Part shown: piece after piece, positions 19,456 through 27,658 of the stretch
Layout: every line of letters begins with the position of its first letter
Numbering within the stretch: the stretch's first letter is position 1
Assembly (NCBI GenBank): GCA_018242205.1
Contig: JAFECJ010000028.1
Coordinates: 1-56,518, forward strand
Direction: 5' to 3'
Source: Pseudomonadota bacterium
Lineage (GTDB): Bacteria > Pseudomonadota > Alphaproteobacteria > Rhizobiales > Xanthobacteraceae
Length of the DNA: 56,518 bases
Made by a program: the position numbers and the translations under genes
The notes under the pieces: generated by a model
What the model was told of the DNA's origin: nothing
The model's input: the letters and a program-made list of their open reading frames with translations, nothing else
The model's database searches: none

Positions 19456-19643
19456 ACGCAACACGACGCGGCCCACGCACGACGCCGACGCAACAATGGA
19501 CAACGACGCAGATCAGCACCTACGCAACGAACGCCTCACGCACCCGAAAACACAAACGACGCAGTCGCATGCGACCACGCAACTGACGCGACTTTTTCAA
19601 CGCAACACTGGAAACGCCACAAACACCGATCGTGACGCAACGC
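19456..19643. repeat. ACGC-dense low-complexity segment
   Basis: The tetramer ACGC occurs 16 times on the + strand in 188 bp, against about one expected by chance at equal base use. Spacings are irregular (5-21 bp). The GCGT complement is not similarly enriched on this strand, so the bias is strand-asymmetric. Neighbouring intergenic DNA lacks it. Confidence 0.7.
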
Positions 19644-19661
19644 GATCAGCATCAAACGGGC

Positions 19662-19776
19662 GAATCCGATAACGCGACTCGATTCGCATGCGCAGGATCA
19701 TGGTGCGCTGCAAGCGGACTCGCGAGTCCCGGCGTCACCGAATCTGTGGTCAACTCGTCGACGGCTCCACCGAATC
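19662..19776. promoter_or_regulatory. Cluster of seven GANTC (CcrM-type) sites with DnaA-box-like repeats
   Basis: GANTC occurs at 19662, 19676, 19681, 19717, 19724, 19740 and 19772, seven sites in 115 bp where about 0.5 is expected. The last two lie in a direct repeat CCGAATCTGTGG (19739-19750 and 19771-19782). On the minus strand this repeat reads TTGACCACA and TTAGCCACA, one or two bases from the DnaA consensus TTATCCACA. Methylation-sensitive regulation of the gene at 19912 is a guess. Confidence 0.5.
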
Positions 19777-19911
19777 TGTGGCTAACGCGAAGCGGGTTCG
19801 TGAAGCATGGTACCCTCGTGTCCGGTGATGCCGCAGGCGCCCGACTTTTTTCCGTCTTTCCGCTGACCGACGGCCTGCGCTAGGATGCCGGACCAGTTGG
19901 AGTAGGGGTTT

Positions 19912-20379
19912 ATGATGAGGTTCGATCGTTTTGCCCGGCGTGCCGCGACCGTGGTGGTCGCCGGCTTGATCGCAGCCGCATTCGCCGGCGGCAATGCGCG
20001 GGCGGCAAGCTGGCTGGAGAAGAACCTTTATCTCTCCGGCCCCAATTACGATGGCGACGTCCCAGCCTGCGAGTCGGCGCTGGGCACCATTTCCGACCGG
20101 TTCGAGACCAAGGAGGGCCGGTTCTGGAACTCGAACCTTCAGATCCTCGGCTATGAAAGGGTGCGCCAGGTGGCGTTCAGCCCCTGGGCCCGCGGCACAA
20201 TTCCGCGCCGCTTTTGCACGGCGGTGGCGATGGTCAGCGACGGCCGCAAGCATCGGGTCGATTACTACATCACCGAGGACGGCGGTGAGATCGGCGCCAC
20301 CTGGGGCGTGACGTGGTGCGTGGTCGGCTTTGACCGCAACATGGCCTACAGCCCGGCCTGCAAGATGGCACGCCCCTGA
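19912..20379 (+). CDS. Conserved exported protein of unknown function
   Basis: 155 aa. The signal peptide is MMRFDRFARRAATVVVAGLIAAAFAGG-like with cleavage after ARA. The mature protein of about 122 residues has four cysteines (PACESAL, RRFCTAV, VTWCVVGF, PACKM), probably paired in the periplasm. An aromatic-rich core includes GRFWNSNLQILGYE. I do not recognise a family. The start has GGAG about 11 nt before the first of two adjacent ATGs (19912, 19915). It follows the GANTC-rich block. Confidence 0.75.
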   Translation: MMRFDRFARRAATVVVAGLIAAAFAGGNARAASWLEKNLYLSGPNYDGDVPACESALGTISDRFETKEGRFWNSNLQILGYERVRQVAFSPWARGTIPRRFCTAVAMVSDGRKHRVDYYITEDGGEIGATWGVTWCVVGFDRNMAYSPACKMARP

Positions 20380-20551
20380 GCGGCTGGAACTTCGTTGAAT
20401 ACCCTAAATCTGAGCGAGTAAGGGAGCGTCACCTCGCGAAATGCGACGTTTGTGGCTCCGGTTTGTTCTTGATATGTTCACATATTGAGGCTAAACTGTG
20501 ATGAAACTTTGCCGCAGATCAATTCGGGCTTTGTTCTTGCAGGGGAATTCA

Positions 20552-21262
20552 ATGTCACGAGGCCGGCGGCGATTGGCGCTCATCGGGCAGGCGGCGCGCA
20601 CCGGCGCGGTGGCCTGCACCTTTGCCTTCCTGTTCGCCGTCGTCGCCTTCGCCCAGACGGACCGTCGGCAGAACGCGCCGGGACAGTTCGATTTTTACGT
20701 CCTGTCGCTGTCATGGTCGCCGTCCTATTGCGAGGCGGCGGCCGAGCGCAATGGCGGGCGGACCTCCGACCGGCAGTGCGCCGGGCGGCCTTACGCCTTC
20801 GTCGTGCACGGCCTGTGGCCGCAATACGACCGGGGCTTTCCGTCCTACTGCAAGGTGCCGGCGCCGCGGCTCAATCGCGCCATCGTCGGCGCCATGCTCG
20901 ATCTGATGCCGAGCCCGCGCCTCGTTTATCACGAGTGGGACCGGCACGGCACGTGTTCGGGATTGTCGGCTGGCGCCTATTTCGAGACCGTGCGCAAGGC
21001 GCGCTCGGTGGTGAAGATCCCCGAACAATATCTCGATCCCGCCAGGCCGGCCCTGGTGTCGCCCGGCGAGGTCGTGAGCGCTTTCATCAAGGCCAATCCC
21101 GGTCTGTCGCACGACGACCTCGCGGTCACCTGTGACAGCAAGCGTCTGAGCGAAGTGCACATCTGTATCGCCAAGGATTTTTCGTTTCGGGCCTGTCCCG
21201 AAACGACGCGGCGCGCCTGCCGTCGCGACAAGGTCGTGATGCCGGCGATGCGCGGTGGCTGA
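20552..21262 (+). CDS. Secreted ribonuclease T2
   Basis: 236 aa from the ATG at 20552 (AGGGG upstream; the frame opens at 20498). An N-terminal signal helix ends near VVAFAQ. Both catalytic segments of the RNase T2 family are present: CAS I FVVHGLWPQ (about residues 85-93) and CAS II HEWDRHGTCS (about 128-137), each with its active-site histidine and the Glu/Lys-type partners largely kept. Cysteines flank them as in the family. It cleaves RNA via 2',3'-cyclic phosphates in the periplasm or outside the cell, for nutrient salvage. It stands alone. Confidence 0.93.
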   Translation: MSRGRRRLALIGQAARTGAVACTFAFLFAVVAFAQTDRRQNAPGQFDFYVLSLSWSPSYCEAAAERNGGRTSDRQCAGRPYAFVVHGLWPQYDRGFPSYCKVPAPRLNRAIVGAMLDLMPSPRLVYHEWDRHGTCSGLSAGAYFETVRKARSVVKIPEQYLDPARPALVSPGEVVSAFIKANPGLSHDDLAVTCDSKRLSEVHICIAKDFSFRACPETTRRACRRDKVVMPAMRGG

Positions 21263-21486
21263 AACGCGGTATTGATCGAAGCAATCCGGCGCGGATTTCG
21301 CCGCGCCGCACCGTTCGCTACGCGATCGTGTTCAGCTTTGCTTGACTCTGCAATCGCGTTAAACGCCCACTAACGCTTGCCGGCATTTTGCGTCGATGAT
21401 TTCCGCCTTGCCGCGATTGTCTCTTAAATTTGAATCACGATTGACGCAGATTAACGCGGCTTGTGCAGACGGCGGAACCGCGAACG

Positions 21487-21921
21487 ATGAATCGAGCGAA
21501 GGATTACATTTGTTTTGTCGTCTGGTTTGTCGGCCTCAGCTACATGGCGCTGTGGCCGCTGACCGTGCCATCGGTCGTCGCGCGCATGATCGCGCCGGTC
21601 GCGAATGAGACGGCCGCGCCGCTCGGCTGCGCCGGCGGGACGGTGGCGTCGTTGCAGGGATTTTGCCAATCGCACCCGGCGCTGCTGTTGTCGCCCGGCC
21701 TGCATCTGGTTGGAGCCGCCGCGGCTCTATGGGTGACGGCGCGGTTGATGGTGCTCCTCTTGCGCCGGTTGTTGCGGACATTGCTGCCGAAGGCCCATGC
21801 GCGTGGGCTGGTTCGGCAGCGGCTGACCGCGGCGCTGCGGCAGCGCCGCGCGGCGCCACCGTCGCCGCCGCGCTGGGTGCGGCCGCGCCGCGATTTCGGT
21901 TTGCGTGGCGGGCCGCATTGA
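21487..21921 (+). CDS. Small membrane protein of unknown function
   Basis: 144 aa from the ATG at 21487. Two hydrophobic segments are seen (about residues 8-32 with YICFVVWFVGLSYMALWPL, and 64-90 with LHLVGAAAALWVTARLMVLLL), and a very Arg/Pro-rich basic tail. A cysteine pair (LGCAGG, QGFCQSH) lies in the loop between the helices, likely periplasmic. No family recognised and the ribosome site is poor. The codon pattern and membrane topology favour a real gene. Confidence 0.6.
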   Translation: MNRAKDYICFVVWFVGLSYMALWPLTVPSVVARMIAPVANETAAPLGCAGGTVASLQGFCQSHPALLLSPGLHLVGAAAALWVTARLMVLLLRRLLRTLLPKAHARGLVRQRLTAALRQRRAAPPSPPRWVRPRRDFGLRGGPH

Positions 21922-21972
21922 AGCGCCGGGCATAATGGCGTAACCGGTCGGCAACACCGCAAGGAACCGCCG

Positions 21973-22869
21973 TTGAACTATCGCCACGCCTTTCATGCCG
22001 GAAATGTCGCCGACGTGTTCAAGCACGCCGTGCTGTGCCGCATTCTGAGTTATCTCACCGAGAAGCAATCGGCATTTCGCGTCATCGACACCCACGCCGG
22101 CGCCGGGCTCTACGATTTGTCGAGCGCGGAGGCGCAACGCGGCGGTGAGTGGCAGGCCGGCATCGGCCGGCTGATGGCCGCGGTTGCGGCCGGCGAATTG
22201 CCGGAACGCGCGGCTGCGTTGCTCAAGCCTTATCTCGACGTTATCGGTGCCCTCAACGAGCGCGGCGCGCTTAAAGTCTATCCCGGTTCGCCGGCGCTGA
22301 CGCGCGCCTTCCTGCGCGGCGACGACCGTCTGATCGCCTGCGAGGTCGAGCCCAAAGCCGAAGTTCAACTGGAACGCCATCTGCGCCATGACGGCCGTAT
22401 CAAGGTCATCGCCATCGACGGCTGGACGGCAATGACGGCTTACGTGCCGCCGCCGGAGCGCCGCGGGCTGGTGCTGGTCGATCCTCCGTTCGAGGAAGAA
22501 GCCGACTTCCATCGACTGTCTCACACGCTGGGCTTGGCGCACCGCAAATGGCCGACCGGCATCTACGCTCTCTGGTACCCGATTAAGGGGCGCGGCGAAG
22601 CCGATGCACTCGCCAAGCGTGTACGCAAGCTCGGCATCGCCAAGGTCCTGCGGGCCGAACTCCTCGTCTCGCCGGTGAAGGACCAGAGCCGCCTGAACGG
22701 ATCCGGTCTCATCGTGATCAACCCGCCCTGGACCCTGGAAGGCGACTTGCAGGCATTGCTGCCGGTCCTAGCCCGCCTTCTGGCACGCGAACCCGGCAGC
22801 GGCAGCGTCCGGATCGACTGGCTGGCCCGCGAGGCGGCGCCTACCGCACCGCGCAAACCGGTCGCCTGA
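21973..22869 (+). CDS. rlmJ: 23S rRNA (adenine(2030)-N6)-methyltransferase RlmJ
   Basis: 298 aa with a TTG start (AAGGA 7 nt upstream). The N-terminus MNYRHAFHAGNVADVFKHAV is the RlmJ hallmark. Motif DTHAGAGLYDL at about residues 38-48 binds S-adenosylmethionine, and the N6-adenine methyltransferase motif IV appears as LVDPPFEEEAD (about 171-181). It modifies A2030 of 23S rRNA. The gene is complete and follows the small membrane protein by 51 bp. Confidence 0.95.
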   Translation: MNYRHAFHAGNVADVFKHAVLCRILSYLTEKQSAFRVIDTHAGAGLYDLSSAEAQRGGEWQAGIGRLMAAVAAGELPERAAALLKPYLDVIGALNERGALKVYPGSPALTRAFLRGDDRLIACEVEPKAEVQLERHLRHDGRIKVIAIDGWTAMTAYVPPPERRGLVLVDPPFEEEADFHRLSHTLGLAHRKWPTGIYALWYPIKGRGEADALAKRVRKLGIAKVLRAELLVSPVKDQSRLNGSGLIVINPPWTLEGDLQALLPVLARLLAREPGSGSVRIDWLAREAAPTAPRKPVA

Positions 22870-23061
22870 CGTCCACTAATCTCTTTCCACATCGCCGGAC
22901 TTGGTGTGTAGTTCACAGGTTGGCAATGGCGTTCCGTCTCCTTGTGGGGGGCCGGCGGAATAACTAGGCCGGTCTGGCCAGAGATTTCTCCGTCCGTGAA
23001 AGCCGTGTCGATTCACCGTGCGTGGGGCCGGTGAAAAGAGCAGTGCGGGAGGAGCTTCTCG

Positions 23062-23274
23062 ATGGCGCAGACTGGTGTCGTCAAATTCTTCAATACCGAG
23101 CGCGGTTACGGCTTCATCAAACCGGACGACGGCGCGCGCGATGTGTTCGTGCACATCACTGCCGTGGAACAGGCTGGCCTGAAGAGCTTGAACGAAGGAC
23201 AGAAGATCACGTTCGACGTCGAGCCGGACAAGAAGGGCAAGGGCCCCAAGGCGGTCAATCTCATCGTCAGCTGA
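23062..23274 (+). CDS. Cold-shock domain protein (CspA family)
   Basis: 70 aa, a single cold-shock OB domain with RNP1 (ERGYGFIKPDD, about residues 13-23) and RNP2 (DVFVHITAV, about 27-35). It binds single-stranded RNA or DNA, acting as a chaperone. GGAGGAGC lies just upstream of the ATG. The roughly 190-bp gap after rlmJ is long enough for a structured cold-shock type leader, though I identify no specific motif in it. Confidence 0.95.
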   Translation: MAQTGVVKFFNTERGYGFIKPDDGARDVFVHITAVEQAGLKSLNEGQKITFDVEPDKKGKGPKAVNLIVS

Positions 23275-23434
23275 CCGCAGGCGCCGCACGGCCGCTTGCG
23301 CAAGCGTCACGGTTATGCGGTAAAGGATCGTCAAGCGCGCACATGACGTGCGCGTCAGCCGACAACGGTGCCATCAGTAGCGCGGGTCGACGGCGGCCCG
23401 CGGGTGAGATGCCGTGTCAACGATGGAATGCGCC

Positions 23435-24040
23435 ATGATGATCCTGCGTCACAGTCCTGCGTCGCCTTTCGTGCGGAAGGTGAAAGTCGCCGCCGACCTT
23501 CTCGGTCTCACCGCTCAAATCGAATTGCGCGATGCCGACACCGTATCGCCTGAGCTAGGCTTTCTCGGACAGAATGCGCTGGGCAAGATTCCCACGCTGG
23601 TGCTCGACGATGGCACGACCCTGTTCGACTCGCCCGTCATTCTCGAATATCTCGATCATCTCGTCGGCGGCGGCCGTATCCTGCCGGCGGAACCGAAGGC
23701 GCGCTTCGCCGCCTTGCGGCTGCAGGCCCTGTGCGACGGCATTCTCGACGCGGCGTTGCTCATCGTTTACGAGGGCCGGTTCCGTCAGCCCGAGATGAAG
23801 GTGCAGGCCTGGATCGATCGCCAGCTCGGCAAGATCGACCGCGCGCTCGCCTTGCTCGAAGCGGCGCCGCCTGTGATCGCTGACATGCCGGACGTCGGAC
23901 AGATCACCTTGGCCTGCGCGCTCGGTTATCTGGATCTCCGCCTCGAAGGAAGCTGGCGCAAGGACCATCCGAAGCTTGTCGCCTGGCTTGACCAGTTCGC
24001 CGCGCGCGTGCCGGCATTCGCTCGCACCAAACCGGCCTGA
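23435..24040 (+). CDS. Glutathione S-transferase family protein
   Basis: 201 aa from the ATG at 23435; a GTG at 23414 is an alternative start. The thioredoxin-like N-domain carries the catalytic-region SPASPFVRKVKVA (about residues 7-19) and the glutathione-binding NALGKIPTLVLDDGTTLFDSPVI (about 49-71), where the cis-Pro and Asp-Ser are in place. The all-helical C-domain follows with DVGQITLACALGYLDLR. It is probably a beta- or zeta-like detoxification GST; the substrate is unknown. A strong bidirectional terminator follows. Confidence 0.9.
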   Translation: MMILRHSPASPFVRKVKVAADLLGLTAQIELRDADTVSPELGFLGQNALGKIPTLVLDDGTTLFDSPVILEYLDHLVGGGRILPAEPKARFAALRLQALCDGILDAALLIVYEGRFRQPEMKVQAWIDRQLGKIDRALALLEAAPPVIADMPDVGQITLACALGYLDLRLEGSWRKDHPKLVAWLDQFAARVPAFARTKPA

Positions 24041-24077
24041 CGCTGGCGCGCTAGACTCTCCATGTTGCCCGAGAAAA

Positions 24078-24104
24078 AAAGCCCCGGCATTTTGCCGGGG
24101 CTTT
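24078..24104. terminator. Bidirectional terminator between GST and beta-barrel genes
   Basis: AAAGCCCCGGCA (24078-24089) pairs with TGCCGGGGCTTT (24093-24104) around TTT. A-tracts precede it and TTT ends it, so it can terminate both convergent genes. Confidence 0.85.
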
Positions 24105-24130
24105 AGTTCGCTCAGTCGCCGTCGTCGAAA

Positions 24131-24730
24131 TCAGAAGCGGTAGTTGAGACCGGCGCGCACGATATTGCTGTGATAGTTCGAGCCTACGCCGGCGAGCGTC
24201 GGGCCGTCGCCGAGATCGACATAAAGATATTCGAGCTTGGCGGTCAGCGGCCCCGAGATCGCGGCTTCGACGCCGCCGCCCAAAGTCCAGCCGCTTTCTT
24301 TGTCGCTCACCATGCCGACGCCGGCGACCGAGTTGCTCACGTCGCCAAATGCGGCGCCGCCGGTGACGTAAGGCAGGATGTTGCCGGTCGAGCCCATGGC
24401 GTAGCCGATGCGACCGCGGACGGTGGCTAGCCAGTTGTTACGCACCGCGGCGTTCGTGTGGCTGAGCCAGTTCATGTCGCCTTCGAGGCCGAACACCCAC
24501 GGGCCGCTCTGAAAGTTGTAGCCAAGCGTGCCGCCGACCAGACCGGCATCCGAACCTGAGCCGAACGAGCCGCCGCCGTTGATGCCGACGTAAGGCCCGG
24601 TCCAGTTATAGAGCGGCGGCGGCACGTAGGCCGGCGCCTTGGTGGGCATCGCGCGCGGCAGATCGGCGGCCTGCGCCGAAGCGGCGCCGAGCGCGACGAT
24701 CGCGGCGGTGGCAAGGAGAAACTTTTTCAT
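24131..24730 (-). CDS. Outer-membrane beta-barrel (porin-family) protein 1
   Basis: 199 aa from the ATG at 24730 (GAGG 6 nt upstream). The signal peptide MKKFLLATAAIVALGAASAQ is cut before ADLP. The mature protein opens with MPTKAPAYVPPPLYNWTGPY and GINGGGSFG, then alternating strands such as GTLGYNFQSGPWVFGLEGD, RGRIGYAMG and YVTGGAAFG, ending GLNYRF with a terminal phenylalanine. This is the Omp25/RopB-like eight-stranded barrel family common in Rhizobiales. It is one of three tandem paralogues, each with its own terminator. Confidence 0.92.
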   Translation of the reverse strand: MKKFLLATAAIVALGAASAQAADLPRAMPTKAPAYVPPPLYNWTGPYVGINGGGSFGSGSDAGLVGGTLGYNFQSGPWVFGLEGDMNWLSHTNAAVRNNWLATVRGRIGYAMGSTGNILPYVTGGAAFGDVSNSVAGVGMVSDKESGWTLGGGVEAAISGPLTAKLEYLYVDLGDGPTLAGVGSNYHSNIVRAGLNYRF

Positions 24731-24894
24731 GACGCACCTCATCGATTCGAATGCGAGTCCATTCGGACGGACGCGGCTGCGCCGTCCCCCGATGTCAATT
24801 CAAACGCTGATGGGGCTGTTCAGTTCCTGAGCGCGACCTACAGTTCAACCTTTAAAACGTGGAACCTTCTCGCTGTTGCAGTCGAGCAACAAAA

Positions 24895-24918
24895 AACCCC
24901 GGAGCAAGCTCCGGGGTT
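24895..24918 (-). terminator. Terminator of beta-barrel gene 2
   Basis: An 11-bp stem AACCCCGGAGC / GCTCCGGGGTT (24895-24905 with 24908-24918) followed on the minus strand by TTTTGTTG. It lies 28 bp after the stop at 24946. Confidence 0.85.
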
Positions 24919-24945
24919 CTTCGCAGTGTTGTTGTTTGACGCTGC

Positions 24946-25608
24946 TTAGAAGCGATAGTTGATGCCGCCGCGAATGATGTTGGTGCGGAAGTCGGTGCTC
25001 GAACCCAACGGCGCGCTGGCGTCCTTCAGGTCGACATAGAGATACTCGACCTTGGCCGACCACGGACCGGCGATCGCGGCTTCGACGCCGCCACCGAGGG
25101 TCCAGCCCGCCTTGGTCGTCGAGGACGAGCCGAGGCCGCTGGCCGACGTCTTGACGTCGCCGACCGCGAGGCCGCCCGTCACGTAGGGCAGGAAGCGATC
25201 GAAGGCGTAGCCGATACGGCCGCGGGCGGTGCCGAGCCAGTTATTCTTGGCTTCGCAGGTGACGCCGACGGCGCAGGTCGCGGAGCCCTTGAGGTTGCTC
25301 CAGTCGACATCGCCCTCGAGGCCGAACACGACCTGGTTCACCTGGTAGTTATAGCCGAGCGTGCCGCCGATCAGACCGCCCGAGGTGTTGAAATTGCCGC
25401 CGGTCGACAAGGCGCCCGACACCGAGCTGCGGCCCCAACCGCCGCCGCCGTTGATGCCGAGATAGAGGCCCGACCAGTTGTAGATCGGGGCGACGTAAGC
25501 CGGCGCCTTGGTCGGCATGGTAGCCCGCCGGCCCAAATCGGCGGCATTGGCCGCGCTCATCGAGGACACAACCGCCACCGCAGCGGCGGCGAAAACGAAA
25601 CGCTTCAT
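24946..25608 (-). CDS. Outer-membrane beta-barrel (porin-family) protein 2
   Basis: 220 aa from the ATG at 25608 (GGAG 9 nt upstream; an ATG at 25638 has no signal). Signal peptide MKRFVFAAAAVAVVSSMSA, cut before ADLG. It shares MPTKAPAYV and YNWSGLYLGINGGGGWG with protein 1, and RGRIGYAFD, YVTGGLAVG, WTLGGGVEAAI and the terminal GINYRF. A CAVGVTCEA loop adds a probable disulfide. It is an eight-stranded outer-membrane barrel. It has a terminator of its own and a 345-bp upstream region, so it is likely regulated separately from its paralogues. Confidence 0.92.
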   Translation of the reverse strand: MKRFVFAAAAVAVVSSMSAANAADLGRRATMPTKAPAYVAPIYNWSGLYLGINGGGGWGRSSVSGALSTGGNFNTSGGLIGGTLGYNYQVNQVVFGLEGDVDWSNLKGSATCAVGVTCEAKNNWLGTARGRIGYAFDRFLPYVTGGLAVGDVKTSASGLGSSSTTKAGWTLGGGVEAAIAGPWSAKVEYLYVDLKDASAPLGSSTDFRTNIIRGGINYRF

Positions 25609-25953
25609 CTGATACTTCTCCGTCGTGAAGCCCCACAAAACCTGGCGCGACAGTATTCGCTTTTGGAATTGCGTCTAGTGCAAATAAGTCACACAGAACA
25701 ACAAGTTATCGTGCAATGACGGACACGGGGACGACAATCAAAAGTCACGGTGCTGCCTTAATCTCGACTGGCCGATGCCATGAATTAAAACATTAAATAC
25801 TTGTAATTTTAGAAATTAACGAGGTTTTTACAGTTCCATCCTTGGCGCCGGCATCGCGATGACTTGCGGCGCCAAGAAAAAGGCCCCGAACCAGAGGTCC
25901 GGGGCCCAATCAGATGCTGGCAGGATAAAGAGGCGACGTCGTCGCCGCTATCC
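25609..25953. other. Intergenic region between beta-barrel genes 2 and 3
   Basis: No gene. It holds the promoter of barrel gene 2, an AT-rich stretch at about 25782-25825, and the terminator of barrel gene 3 (stem GGCCCCG 25882-25888 with 25900-25906, extended inward by ACC/GGT). Confidence 0.6.
25882..25906 (-). terminator. Terminator of beta-barrel gene 3
   Basis: GGCCCCG at 25882-25888 pairs with CGGGGCC at 25900-25906, with further pairing inside. On the minus strand it is followed by TTTTTC, 48 bp after the gene's stop. Confidence 0.8.
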
Positions 25954-26571
25954 TCAGAAGTGGTAGTTCACACCGACGCGGATGAAGTTCGATTCGAGGC
26001 CGTTGTTGGTGCCGGTGATCGAATAGGCGCGGTTACCGAGATCGGCATACAGGTACTCGATCTTGGCCGACCACTGGCGGGCGAGGCCGAGTTCGACGCC
26101 GAGGCCGAGGGTCCAGCCGACGTGGGTCTTGGACTCCGACAGCGCGCCGCTCTCGCCTTTGAGGCCGCCATAGGCCAGACCGCCGGTACCGTAGAACAGG
26201 ATGTTGTTCCAGGCCATGCCGACGCGGCCGCGCAAGGTACCGAACCACGGGTTGGAGAACTTGTAGGGCGCGAAGGTGTCGTCGGCGCCGGACAGTTGCA
26301 GATCGGTTTCGCCGCCGAACACGAACTGGCCCTGCTGCCAGTTGTAGCCGCCGGTGACGCCGCCGGTGATGCCGCTCGGCTTGGTGTTGGTGCCGGGCAC
26401 ATCGCCCCACTGATAGCCGACGATCGCGCCGGCGTACCAGCCGGCCCAGTTGTAGTAGGAGCCGGGCGCCGGCTGCGAATAGTAATTGTTGCGCGGCAGA
26501 TCGGCGGCGGAAGCGGCAGTCGCCGCGGTTGCGGCCGCCAGCACGGTCAACGCCAGAATTTGCTTCTTCAT
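25954..26571 (-). CDS. Outer-membrane beta-barrel (porin-family) protein 3
   Basis: 205 aa from the ATG at 26571 (GGAG 6 nt upstream). The signal peptide MKKQILALTVLAAATAATAA is cut before ADLPR. The mature chain has YNWAGWYAGAIVGYQWG instead of the GINGGG form of the other two. It then has GGYNWQQGQFVFGGETDLQ, RGRVGMAWNN, YGTGGLAYGG and the terminal GVNYHF. It is more distant than its neighbours are from each other. An outer-membrane structural or adhesin-like role is inferred from the family. Confidence 0.92.
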   Translation of the reverse strand: MKKQILALTVLAAATAATAASAADLPRNNYYSQPAPGSYYNWAGWYAGAIVGYQWGDVPGTNTKPSGITGGVTGGYNWQQGQFVFGGETDLQLSGADDTFAPYKFSNPWFGTLRGRVGMAWNNILFYGTGGLAYGGLKGESGALSESKTHVGWTLGLGVELGLARQWSAKIEYLYADLGNRAYSITGTNNGLESNFIRVGVNYHF

Positions 26572-26844
26572 CGTACTCTCCACCTACTCACGCGTCTTGG
26601 CCGCGAAGCTCGTTTCACTCGCCTTTTCGCACTCGGCGCATCGCGGTCGCTGTTGAAACTGTCCGTGGCGTCGTTACCAAACTTGGACAATTTTTCGTCG
26701 CTGAGTTATCGCGCTTTGTCGGTTAAGCGGTTATTACCCGCTAACCCTGACGCCCCGTTATCCCTAAGGAACGGTTGCGCATTATGCTTTCCGCGGTGTT
26801 TACCATGTTGGCTTGCTAATCATTGCCGCGACGGGTTGAATTGA

Positions 26845-27615
26845 GTGGTGGGACATTCTGAAACAGACGCGCCACGTGCGGCGCTCGTTACCGGGGCGGC
26901 GCGGCGCATCGGCCGCACGATTGCCCGAGCGCTGGCACGCGACGGCTATGCCGTCGTGCTGCATGCAAACCAATCACGCGATGAGGCCGAGGCACTCGCC
27001 GCCACGATCCGGCGTGATGGCGGCCGTGCCGCGGTGGTAACGGGCAATCTGGCCGACGCGGCGGTGGTGGCCGACATCGTCCCAGCCGCCGCGCGGTCCG
27101 GCCCGCTGACCCTGCTGGTGAACAATGCCAGTCTGTTCGACGAAGACGATGCGGCGACGATGACGCGCGCGACTTTCGAACGCACGCTGGCGGTCAATCT
27201 CACGGCGCCGCTGTTCCTGGCGCAGGCATTTGCCGCGCAGGCGCCGCGTGACGCGTCATCGTCCATTATCAACATCGTCGATCAGCGGGTGCTGCGGCCG
27301 ACGCCGAAATTCTTCTCCTACGCGATGAGCAAATCGGCGCTTTATGCCGCGACCACGACCTTGGCGCAGGCCCTGGCGCCGCTGCGGGTCAACGCCGTGG
27401 CGCCGGGGCCGACGCTGCCGAGCCCGCGGCAGAACGCCGACCAATTCGCCGAACAGGCGGCGCTGGTGCCGCTCGGCCGGGGGCCGACTCCGGAGGAAAT
27501 CGCCGCCGCGGTCGTGTATCTGGCCGGCGCGCGAAGCGTCACCGGCGTGACCATCGCGGTCGATGGCGGCCAGCACCTCGCCTGGAAGACGCCGGATACA
27601 GACCTCGTCGAATGA
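26845..27615 (+). CDS. Short-chain dehydrogenase, pteridine-reductase-like
   Basis: 256 aa with a GTG start at 26845. The cofactor motif is [12 protein letters not shown] (about residues 15-26), the TGxxxRxG form of pteridine reductases (FolM/PTR1) rather than the common TGxxxGxG. NNAS is present, and the catalytic YAMSKSAL (about 158-165) carries the Tyr-xxx-Lys. The C-terminal part ends [15 protein letters not shown], also typical of FolM-like SDRs. Reduction of dihydropteridines or dihydromonapterin is likely but unproven. It precedes uvrC closely (43 bp), as in many Rhizobiales. Confidence 0.85.
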   Translation: MVGHSETDAPRAALVTGAARRIGRTIARALARDGYAVVLHANQSRDEAEALAATIRRDGGRAAVVTGNLADAAVVADIVPAAARSGPLTLLVNNASLFDEDDAATMTRATFERTLAVNLTAPLFLAQAFAAQAPRDASSSIINIVDQRVLRPTPKFFSYAMSKSALYAATTTLAQALAPLRVNAVAPGPTLPSPRQNADQFAEQAALVPLGRGPTPEEIAAAVVYLAGARSVTGVTIAVDGGQHLAWKTPDTDLVE

Positions 27616-27658
27616 GCCGCCGAGTAGCCAAGTCCGCCGCGCGGCCTATATTCCAGCC

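Larger units (their letters stand above)
19333..19911. other. 579-bp gene-free block after rsmE
   Basis: No credible gene is seen; two short + frames here (19453-19635 and 19632-19883) have no ribosome site and biased His/Arg/Thr composition. The block holds an ACGC-dense segment, a cluster of GANTC sites with a short direct repeat, and the promoter of the gene at 19912. The rsmE neighbour in related genomes is often gshA (from memory), which is absent here. Confidence 0.6.

Noticed and set aside
19740..19790. Chromosome replication origin
   Set aside because: Only two imperfect DnaA-like boxes are present, there is no AT-rich unwinding region next to them, and none of the genes usual at alphaproteobacterial origins (such as hemE or dnaA) is near.
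19453..19883. Two short plus-strand frames (60 and 83 codons) in the ACGC/GANTC block
   Set aside because: No ribosome site, highly biased His/Arg/Thr or mixed composition, and overlap with the repeat bias. They look like chance frames.
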